Positions 8,849 through 20,800 of a stretch of 64,000 nucleotides of DNA are shown here, piece by piece. The notes under the pieces were generated by a model, which saw only the letters and a program-made list of their open reading frames with translations, was not told the origin of the DNA and did not search any database. Origin of the DNA: an uncultured Flavobacterium sp. (lineage in GTDB: Bacteria; Bacteroidota; Bacteroidia; Flavobacteriales; Flavobacteriaceae). Numbering within the stretch: the first letter of the stretch is position 1; each line of letters begins with the position of its first letter. The position numbers and the translations under genes are program-made. The stretch covers positions 2,604,001 to 2,668,000 of the forward strand of contig NZ_OX638201.1 of assembly GCF_951805225.1 (NCBI RefSeq), in the 5' to 3' direction.

Positions 8849-8898
8849 ATAATTCGTTTCGAGCTATTTAGTTGTTTTTCAATTTAAATTCTTATAAA

Positions 8899-11800
8899 AT
8901 GAAAAAAACATTACACTTTATCCATTTTATGAAACAAGCTAACAAAACATTCTATTTGTTACTTTTTTTAATTTCTTCTACGATAGGTTTTGCACAAACA
9001 ATTACACCAGTAAAAACTGTTACTGTAGCACCTGGAGTCTGTGGAGCATTAGATGTGGAATTAAAAATTACAGGTTCAAACCCTGTTGCCAGACCTTTAG
9101 AAGTTGTTTTAGTTATTGACGTATCCGGAAGTATGGGCGACGGAAACAATCCGAAGCCATTATCCTATGCTCAGGATGCTGCCAATGATTTTATTGACAA
9201 AATGTTTCTTGCTGCGAATAACCCAACGGGGAATAATAAAGTGGCAATCGTAACTTTTAGTAATAATGGTTTAATAAGACAAGGACTTACTGGTTCTGCC
9301 GGTAAAGCGGGATTAAAAACCATCATTAACGGACTTGTTGCAAATGGTGGTACCAATATCGAAGATGGTATTCTTAAAGCCAATCAGGTTCTGGCGACTG
9401 CAACTTACAATTGTTCGACTGCAAGAAGTATGGTTTTATTAACTGATGGTGTTGCTAATGCATCTGCTTCTCATGGCACTGGCTGCTCTGGCGGTCAACA
9501 AGGTACTTGTATTCAAGATGCTATTGCCGCTGCTAATGCAGGAAAAACTGTTGTTGTGGGAGGAGTTACGTATAATAATCAAATTTTTACTGTTGGATTA
9601 TTTGGCGCTATTAACGGAACTGAACAAACTGATGCACAATATACTCTAAATCAAATCCAGTCAGGAGGTTCTTTCTTTACTGAAAATGCTGCTGATTTAA
9701 CTGGAATTTATTCTCAAATTTTCACTCAATTATCCTGGGTTGCAAAACAAATAGTGGGAACTCCTTTTGAAAAAGAAACGGTTGATCCTAATTTTATAAT
9801 TGGAACTATAACTTCTACTAAGGGAACTACAACTGTTACCGGACAACAAATTGCCTGGAATATTGACTTTTTGAATGTTGAAACTATTACGTTAAAATAT
9901 CGATTAACTCCAAAACCAAACACATGCGGTAATCAGATGGTTAGTACATCGAGATTAGATTTCCAAAATGCGCTTTGTGTCACAACATTTCAAGATATAA
10001 CATCTCCAACTACAAATGTTCCTTGCCCAATTGTAACGGTGGCATCGCAAACAAATGTAACTTGTTTTGGAGGTAATAACGGAGCTATTACGCTTAATAC
10101 TCCAACTGGCGGCCAAGGTCCATATACTTATAAATGGACTAAAAACGATGTGAATTTCGCAACTACAAAAGACATATCTGGTCTAACTGTTGGAACTTAC
10201 AAAGTGATCGCAACTGACAATAATAACTGCGCAACGGCTATATTAACGATTAATATAACGCAACCTGCAGCTGCTTTAGCTCTTGCCGCATCTTCTAAAA
10301 CAGATGCTACTTGTAACGGTGCAAGTTCTGGAACTGTAACTGCGGGAGCGGTAACAAATTCCGTTGGAACTGTAACTTATTCCTGGAAAAACAGTTCGAA
10401 TGCGGTTGTAGGAACTACAGCTTCTGTATCCGGACTTCCAACCGGAACTTATACTTTGACGGTAACAGATTCTTGTTCTAGTCAATCTAATTCGGTTACT
10501 GTTGGACAACCGGCTTCACCTCTAGCATTAGCAGCTTCTTCTAAAACAGACGCTTCTTGTAATGGTGCAAGTACCGGAAGTGTAACCGCTGGAGCGGTAA
10601 CAAATTTCGTAGGAACTGTAACTTATTCCTGGAAAAATAGCTCTAATGTGGTTGTTGGAACTACAGCTTCTGTAACTGGACTTCCTGCCGGAATATATAC
10701 TTTGACAGTAACTGATTCCTGTTCGAATAAATCTAATACAGTAACTATTGGTCAACCTGCTTTCCCTCTTACATTAGCGGCTTCTTCTAAAACAGATGCT
10801 TCTTGTTACGGCGCAAGTACTGGAAGTGTAACTGCGGGAGCAGTAACAAATTCTATAGGAACTGTAACTTATTCTTGGAAAAATAGCTCTAATATAGTAG
10901 TTGGAACTACAGCTTCTGTAACCGGACTTCCAACCGGAACTTATACTTTGACTGTAACAGATTCTTGTTCTAGCCAATCTAATTCGGTAACTATTGGACA
11001 ACCAAGTTTACCTTTAGCATTAGCAGCTTCTTCTAAAACAGATGCTTCTTGCTACGGCGCAAGTTCCGGAAGTGTAACTGCGGGAGCAGTAACAAATTTC
11101 GTAGGAACTGTAACTTATTCCTGGAAAAATAGCTCAAATATAGTAGTTGGAACTACAGCTTCTATAACTGGACTTCCAACTGGAACTTATACTTTGACGG
11201 TAACAGATTCTTGTTCTAGCCAATCTAATTCGGTAACTATTGGGCAACCAAGTTTACCTTTAGCTTTAGCGGCTTCTTCTAAAACAGATGCTTCTTGCTA
11301 CGGTGCAAGTTCTGGAAGTGTAACTGCTGGAGCGGTAACAAACTTCGTAGGAACTGTAACTTATTCTTGGAAAAATAGCTCTAATATAGTAGTAGGAACT
11401 ACAGCTTCTGTAACTGGACTTCCAACCGGAACTTATACTTTGACTGTAACGGATTCTTGTTCTAGCCAATCTAATTCAGTAACTATTGGACAACCAAGTT
11501 TACCTTTAGCTTTAGCGGCTTCTTCCAAAACAGATGCTTCTTGCTACGGCGCAAGTTCCGGAAGTGTAACTGCAGGCGCAGTAACAAATTTCGTTGGAAC
11601 TGTAACATACTCTTGGAAAAACAGCTCAAATGTGGTTGTTGGAACTACAGCTTCTGTAACAGGGCTTCCAACTGGAACTTATACTTTGACTGTAACGGAT
11701 TCTTGTTCTAGTCAATCAAATTCAGTTACTATTGGACAACCAAGTTTACCTTTAGCTTTAGCGGCTTCTTCTAAAACTGATGCTTCTTGTTATGGCGCAA

Positions 11801-14800
11801 GTTCCGGAAGTGTAACTGCGGGAGCGGTAACAAATTTCGTAGGAACTGTAACTTATTCTTGGAAAAATAGCTCTAATATAGTAGTTGGAACTACAGCTTC
11901 TGTAAGCGGACTTCCAACCGGAACTTATACTTTGACTGTAACAGATTCTTGTTCTAGTCAATCAAATTCAGTTACTATTGGGCAACCAAGCTTACCTTTA
12001 GCATTAGCGGCTTCTTCTAAAACAGATGCTTCTTGCAACGGCGCAAGTTCCGGAAGTGTAACTGCTGGAGCTGTAACAAATTTCGTAGGAACTGTAACTT
12101 ATTCCTGGAAAAATAGCTCAAATACAGTAGTTGGAACTACAGCTTCTGTAACAGGTCTTCCAACTGGAACTTATACTTTGACTGTAACAGATTCTTGTTC
12201 TAGCCAATCTAATTCAGTTACTATTGGACAACCAAGTTTACCTTTAGCATTAGCGGCTTCTTCTAAAACAGATGCTTCTTGCTACGGTGCAAGTTCTGGA
12301 AGTGTAACTGCAGGAGCGGTAACAAATTTCGTAGGAACTGTAACTTATTCTTGGGTAAATAGCTCAAATACTATAGTTGGAACTACAGTTTCTGTAACAG
12401 GGCTTCCAACCGGAACTTATACATTGACTGTAACAGATTCTTGTTCTAGTCAATCAAATTCAGTTACTATTGGACAACCAACTTTACCTTTAGCTTTAGC
12501 GGCTTCATCTAAGACAGATGCTTCTTGCTACGGTGCAAGTTCTGGATCAGTAACTGCAGGAGCGGTAACAAATTTCGTAGGAACTGTAACTTATTCTTGG
12601 GTAAATAGCTCAAATACTATAGTTGGAACTACAGCTTCTGTAACAGGGCTTCCAACCGGAACTTATACATTAACAGTAACAGATTCTTGTTCCAGCCAAT
12701 CAAATTCAGTAACTATTGGACAACCAGCTTTACCTTTAGCTTTAGCAGCTTCTTCTAAAACTGATGCTTCTTGTTATGGTGACAGTACTGGAAGTGTAAC
12801 TGCGGGAACAGTAACAAACGCTGTAGGAACTGTGTCTTATTCTTGGGTAAACAGCTCAAATGCAGTAGTTGGAACTACAGCTTCTGTTAATGGACTTCCA
12901 ACTGGAACTTATACTTTGACTGTAACAGATTCTTGTTCTAGCCAATCAAATTCGGTAACTATTGGACAACCTTCTGCTCCTTTGTCTTGTTCAATTACAC
13001 AAAACAAAGCAGTAACTTCAAATGGATTGAGCGATGGTGAAGCAACGGTTTCTCCTCTTGGCGGAAACGGTAATTATACCTACTTATGGGATAATAATGA
13101 AACTACACAAAAAGCAATTGCTTTAAATGCCGGATTACATTCTGTAACGGTAACAGATTCTAAAGGTTGTACAACAACTTGTACTATTACTATTTCGCAA
13201 CCAAATGTTTTGTCTTGTAGTATCGTTCAAGATGCTCCTGCAAAATGTTATGGAGATAATAATGGTATTGCAACTGTTACAGCTATTGGAGGAAACGGAG
13301 ATTATACTTATCTATGGGATAACAACGAAACAACAATTCAAGCAACAGCTTTAACTGCCGGTTTACATACTGTAACTATTACTGACAAGTTAGGATACAA
13401 AACAACTTGCGATGTTACAATCGGACAACCACAAGCGGCCTTAACAGCAGCAATAAATAATAAAACTGATGTAAACTGTAAAGGTGATGCAACTGGTTCT
13501 GCAACAGCATCTGCAACTGGAGGAAACGGAACTTATTCTTATTCTTGGAATACAAATCCAATTCAAACTTCGGCTACAGCCAATAACTTAATCGCAGGAA
13601 CTTATATCGTAACTGTAACTGACGAAAAAGGTTGTACTGATACAGAGCAAATAACAATTACTGAACCTGAACTTGCATTAACTGCGGCAATCAAAACTGA
13701 TACTAATGTAAATTGTAAAGGTGACGCAACTGGTTCTGCAACAGCGTCTGCAACTGGAGGAACTGGAAGTTATTCTTATTCTTGGAATACGAATCCAATT
13801 CAAACTTCGGCTACAGCTACAAACTTAATCGCAGGAACTTATATAGTAACAGTAACTGACGAAAAAGGTTGTACCGATACAGAACAAATAACAATTACTG
13901 AACCTGAACTTTCTCTTACAGCAGCTATAAAAACTGATACTAATGTAAATTGTAAAGGTGACGCAACTGGTTCTGCAACAGCATCTGCAACTGGAGGAAC
14001 CGGAACTTATTCTTATTCTTGGAATACAAATCCAATTCAAACTTCGGCTACAGCCAATAACTTAATCGCAGGAACTTACATTGTAACTGTGACTGACGAA
14101 AAAGGTTGTACTGACACAGAGCAAATAACAATTACGGAACCTGAACTTGCACTTACAGCAGCGATCAAAACTGATACTAATGTAAATTGTAAAGGTGACG
14201 CAACTGGTTCTGCAACCGCTTCTGCAACTGGAGGAACTGGAAGTTATTCTTATTCTTGGAATACAAATCCTGTTCAAACTTCTGCTACAGCTTCTAACTT
14301 AATCGCAGGAACTTATATTGTAACTGTGACTGACGAAAAAGGATGTACAGACACAGAGCAAATAACAATTACTGAACCTGAACTTGCATTAACTGCGGCA
14401 ATCAAAACTGATACTAATGTAAATTGTAAAGGTGACGCAACTGGTTCAGCAACAGCATCTGCAACCGGAGGAACTGGAGCTTATTCTTACTCTTGGAATA
14501 CGAATCCAATTCAAACTTCGGCTACAGCGACTAACTTGATCGCAGGAACTTATATCGTAACTGTGACTGATGAAAAAGGATGTACTGACACAGAACAAAT
14601 AACAATTACTGAACCTGAGCTTGCATTAACAGCAGCTATAAAAACTGATACTAATGTAAATTGTAAAGGTGACGCAACTGGTTCTGCAACAGCTTCTGCA
14701 ACCGGAGGAACTGGAACTTATTCTTATTCCTGGAATACAAATCCAATTCAAACTTCGGCTACAGCCAATAATTTAATCGCAGGAACTTATATTGTAACTG

Positions 14801-17800
14801 TGACTGACGAAAAAGGTTGTACTGATACGGAACAAATAACAATTACTGAACCTGAACTTGCACTTACAGCAGCGATAAAAACTGATAGTAATGTAAACTG
14901 TAAAGGCGATGCAACTGGATCTGCAACAGCTTCTGCAACTGGAGGAACCGGAACTTATTCTTATTCTTGGAATACGAATCCAATTCAAACTTCGGCTACA
15001 GCTTCTAACTTAATCGCAGGAACTTACATTGTAACGGTAACTGACGAAAAAGGTTGTACCGACACAGAACAAATAACAATTACTGAACCTGAACTTGCAC
15101 TTACAGCAGCAATCAAAACTGATACTAATGTAAATTGTAAAGGTGACGCAACTGGATCTGCAACAGCATCTGCAACCGGAGGAACTGGAACTTATTCTTA
15201 TTCTTGGAATACAAATCCGATTCAAACTTCGGCTACAGCTTCTAACTTAATCGCAGGAACTTATATTGTAACTGTGACTGATGAAAAAGGGTGTACAGAT
15301 ACAGAGCAAATAACAATTAGTGAACCTGAGCTTGCATTAACAGCAGCAATCAAAACTGATACTAATATAAATTGTAAAGGTGACGCAACTGGTTCTGCAA
15401 CAGCTTCTGCAACCGGAGGAACCGGAACTTATTCTTACTCTTGGAATACAAATCCTATTCAAACTTCGGCTACAGCCAATAATTTAATCGCAGGAACTTA
15501 CATCGTAACTGTAACTGACGAAAAAGGTTGTACCGACACAGAACAAATAACAATTACTGAACCTGAACTTTCACTTACAGCAGCAATCAAAACTGATATT
15601 AATGTAAATTGTAAAGGTAACGCAACTGGATCTGCAACAGCTTCTGCAACTGGAGGAACCGGAACTTATTCTTATTCCTGGAATACGAATCCAATTCAAA
15701 CTTCGGCTACAGCTACAAACTTGATTGCAGGAACTTACATTGTAACGGTAACTGACGAAAAAGGTTGTACAGATACGGAACAAATAACAATTACTGAACC
15801 TGAACTTGCATTAACAGCAGCAATCAAAACTGATACTAATGTAAACTGTAAAGGTGACGCAACTGGTTCTGCAACAGCTTCTGCAACTGGAGGAACCGGA
15901 AGTTATTCTTATTCTTGGAATACAAATCCAATTCAAACTTCGGCTACAGCCAATAACTTAATCGCAGGAACTTACATCGTAACGGTAACTGACGAAAAAG
16001 GTTGTACTGATACTGAACAAATAACAATTACTGAACCTGAACTTGCACTTACAGCTACAAAATCTCAAGTAAACGCAAGTTGTGGTGGAGCTGAAAGTGG
16101 TTCTGCAACTGTTGTAGCTTCTGGAGGAACTGGTCCTTACACTTATTCCTGGAATACAAATCCGGTGCAAACTTCGGCTACAGCCACAAATCTTTTAGCA
16201 GGAAATTATAGTGTAGTAATTACTGATTCTAAAGGTTGTACACATACAGTTTCATTTGAAATTCTTGATGGAGATTCGGTTAAACCAATAATTGATCCGC
16301 TACCGGAAACCTCAACTATTAACTGTCCTGCCGAACCTGTTTTTGCTCAGGCAACTGCAACAGACGACAATGGTACAATTGCTTCATTAACTTATGAAGA
16401 TACTGTAACTCCTGGCAATTGTGCCGGTTCTTACACAAAAACAAGAACTTGGACAGCTAAAGATGCTTGTGGAAATGTTTCTCTTCCTGTAAGTCAAACA
16501 ATTATTGTACAAGACATTACGGCACCAACTTGGTCTACTGAAGTTGCTTCGCTAAATAAAACTATCGAATGTAGTAATGCCGAAGCTTTATCAGCTGCGC
16601 AAGCTTTATTCCCAACTGCGACAGATACTTGTGATACTGATGTTACGAATATTGTAAAAGTATCTGGTCAGTTTGTAGCTTCTGAAACTTGTTCAAATGC
16701 GGGAACTTACACCAATACTTGGACTGTAAAAGATGATTGTGGAAATACTTCGGATACTTTCACGCAAGTAATTACTATTCAAGATACTACAGCGCCAACT
16801 TGGTCTACTGAAGTTGCTTCACTAAATAAAACTATCGAATGTAGTAATGCTGAAGCTTTGACATCGGCGCAAGCTTTATTCCCAACTGCGACTGACGCTT
16901 GTGATACTGATGTTTCAAATATTGTAAAAGTATCTGGTCAATTTGTGGCTAACGAAGGTTGTGCAAACTCAGGAACTTACACTAATACTTGGACCGTAAA
17001 AGATGATTGTGGAAATACTTCGGATACTTTCACGCAAGTTATTACGATTCAAGATACTACAGCGCCAACTTGGTCTACTGAAGTTGCTTCACTAAACAAA
17101 ACTATCGAATGTAGTAATGCTGAAGCTTTGACATCGGCGCAAGCTTTATTCCCAACTGCGACAGACGCTTGTGATACTGATGTTTCGAATATCGTAAAAG
17201 TTTCCGGTCAGTTTGTGGCTAACGAAGGTTGTGCAAACTCAGGAACTTACACCAATACATGGACTGTAAAAGATGATTGTGGAAATACTTCGGATACTTT
17301 CACGCAAGTAATTACGATTCAAGATACTACAGCACCAACTTGGACAACAGAAACTGCTTCACTAAATAAAACTATAGAATGTAGTAATGCTGAAGCTTTA
17401 TCTTCTGCGCAAGCTTTATTCCCTGTTGCAACTGATGCTTGTGATACTGATGTTACGAATATCGTAAAAGTATCTGGTCAGTTTGTAGCTTCTGAAACTT
17501 GTTCAAATGCGGGAACTTACACCAATACTTGGACTGTAAAAGATGATTGTGGAAATACTTCTGATACTTTCACGCAAGTAATTACTATTCAAGATACTAC
17601 AGCGCCAATATTTGCGGGAGAACTTCCTGGTGATATTACAGTTTCCTGTGATGCTGTACCTGCTGCGGCAAACGTTGAAGCTTCTGATAATTGTAATGGT
17701 AATTTGCCAATCGTTTTCAGCGAAGTTAAAAGTGATATTCAAAACGAATGTCCAACAAATTATACTTTGACTCGTAAATGGACGACTAGCGATTGTGGCG

Positions 17801-20800
17801 GAAACATTGCTTCTTACACTCAAATTATAACAGTAAGAGACACAACTCCTCCTACAGGAACTGCTCCTTCGAATGTTGCGAACTTACAAAGTATTGCAGA
17901 TATTCCTGCAGGAAGTCCTGGAGATATAACTGACGCTGCTGATAATTGCAGTCCTACCGTAAACATTACTGTTAGTGACTCTCATAATGAAGCTAGCGGA
18001 TGTGATGGAAATGCTTATATCTTAACAAGAACATATACTTTGACAGATTGTGCGGGTAATAAAACAGAACTTGTTCGAACTTTCACAGTTGACAATAAAG
18101 TTTCTGTAAGCGCTGTCGCTACAAATGTTTCTTGTCTTGGCGCACATGACGGCTCAATAGCAGTTACTAATAGTGCTGGTTCAATAGTAATTATTAGAAA
18201 CGCAAATAACGAAGTTGTTGGTAGTACAAATTTAGCACCGGGAACTTATACTGTAACTGCTACATCTGCCGTAAATGCGGATAACCAAACTTGTACAGCT
18301 ACGACTACAGTTGTGATAACTGAGCCTAATTACAAAATTAAAATATCTGGACAAATCATTAATGTAGACACTAATACTCCAATTGCAAATGTACCGGTTA
18401 CATTGATTCCACAAGGTACTACAACAGGTCCTATCCTATTGCGTATCACTGGTGCAGATGGTCGTTATACCTTTACAGGAATGCCTGCCGGAAGTTATTT
18501 AGTTCAGGTTCAGGATGCGAATTTAAATAGTGCATACCAATTATATCCTGTAAATTCAAGCTTGTTCTTTACTACTCTTGAAGATTGTAAATTCCAGGAA
18601 CATAATTTTGAATATGGAAAATCAAACCTTCCGGTATTAGGAGATTATGTTTGGTATGATACTAACGGAAATGGCGTTCAAGACGAATGGTACGATGCGA
18701 ATAATGATGGTGTTGTAACTAAAAATGTTCCAGATGCCAATGGTGCGATAGACTATAGTCTATGGGAATGGATCGATCTTAATGGAGATGGAAGTTATGC
18801 AGGTCCTCAAAATGTAGGTGAATTAAATGCCGGAGGTTTTGGAAATGCAACAACACCAAACGTTATTATCGATGGTCCTAACGGATATCATGCAGAAGTA
18901 ATTGTAGGTATTGCAGGATTCTGGAGAAACAGACCAGATTCTCCAAATCCTTACGGAGATTATAATATAAAATTGGTTAGAGATGCAAACTTAGACGCTG
19001 TTGCAGCTGCTTTAGGAGCTACAGGTTTAGTAAAAGTTATTCCATCTGGTGGAACAAACAAAAACAAAACTTCTAAACCAGCCAAAATAGCAATGCACAC
19101 CGTTTGTCAAACTACAAGCACTGCCGGATATATTGTTACAGTAACTGCCGAAGACTTAGTTCACTTAGATGCTGACTTTGGTGTAAACTGTAAAGAATAC
19201 CGCGATATTGTAGCCAATGATGATAACGCAGGACCATTCCCAGGCGTGAATCATACTCAGACAAATGTTCTGAATGTATTGCCAAATGATACTATCGAAG
19301 GTGTAGTTGTAACTCCTTCAGATGTTATTATAAGTACAGTAACACCAAATGAGTTTTTACAATTGAATCCTGACGGTTCTATAGATATTTTGCCAAATGC
19401 TCCAGCAGGAACTTTGACAATGGTATATCAAATTTGTGAAGCTGATCAAACTTCAAACTGCGATACTGCGACAGTTACAATAACTATTGAAGCGCCAACG
19501 ATGACAGTTACAGCGACAGCAATTTGTGTAAACGACGTTCCGTATCTTGATTATGTAGTCACTCCAGGAAACTTTACTCCGGTAAATGGTGTAACAATTG
19601 CTTGGGCAGATGCTGCTAACAATGTTGTAACTACAATGACTGACTTACCACTAAGCGGACGTGTATTATGGCCGGGTGCTGTGGTTGATCAAGCCGGAAA
19701 TGGTATTGACTGGCCAGGATGGGTATTCCAAAATAATAAATGGATACAAGCTCCTGACGGATTTGAAGGTCTTCGTCCAAAAGCTAACGTGACAATATCT
19801 GTAAATCCAAGTCAAACAATTACAGTAGATTATCCGCCAGCAGATCCTTTCTGTACTGCAAGACCAACATTTGCGATTCTTGCGAATGATGATAGTGCAG
19901 GTCCGTTGCCAGCAGCAATTGGAGGAACAAATGTAGTGAATGTATATACTAATGATACCTTAAACGGTGATCCGGTAAATCCTGCAGATGTTACACTTAC
20001 ATTAGTAACACCAGATCCTACGGGAGCATTAACACTAAACCCTGATGGTTCTGTAGATGTAAAAGTGGGAACTCTTGGAGGAACATATACTTTAACGTAT
20101 CAAATTTGTGAAAAAGCCGATAACGGAAATTGTGATACAGCAATTGTAACCGTAACAGTTCTTGATCCTGCACCGCCAACTCCGGTTGATGCTGTAGACG
20201 ATACTTATACTGTGGGTTGTAATACTTTTGGATTAGTTGGAAACGTTTTGGCCAATGACTTAAAAGGAAATATCCCAGCGACATTAGAGTTGGTAAACTT
20301 TACCTTATTGAGCGAAACCGGCAATCAATCTAAAACAGATCCAAATATCACGATTGATGCTTCCGGAAATGTAACAGTTTCAAGTTTAACGCCTCCTGGT
20401 ACTTATACTTATTCTTATAGAATTTGTGATAAACTAAGCGCTGAAAATTGTGATACCGCAACAATTACGATCACAGTTTCTCCAAATGGTGTAACAAATA
20501 TTGCCAGCAAAGCTTGTAATGACGATAGAACTCCTATTAATTTACTTGCCTTACTACCAGAAAACACACCACAAACAGGAATCTGGGTTGATATAGATGG
20601 AAGCAATTCATTACAAGGAAATGTACTTAACGCATTTGGACTAGCAATTGGCAATTATAAATTTGAATATCAAATAACCGACGCAAATTGTCCAAGAAGT
20701 GTACTTCTTAACATGGAAGTAAATGCTGATTGTGTAGTATTAGCGTGCGAAAATATAGTAATACACAATGCCTTCTCTCCTAATGGAGATGGTAAAAATG

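Noticed and set aside
10270..16047. Regular repeats as a CRISPR array
   Set aside because: Units are 237-246 bp, fully coding and in frame, without short repeats and unique spacers.
13825..16170. Series of minus-strand reading frames of about 70 codons at even spacing
   Set aside because: They are shadows of the repeats in the giant gene, all alike, Cys/Ser-rich, without start signals.
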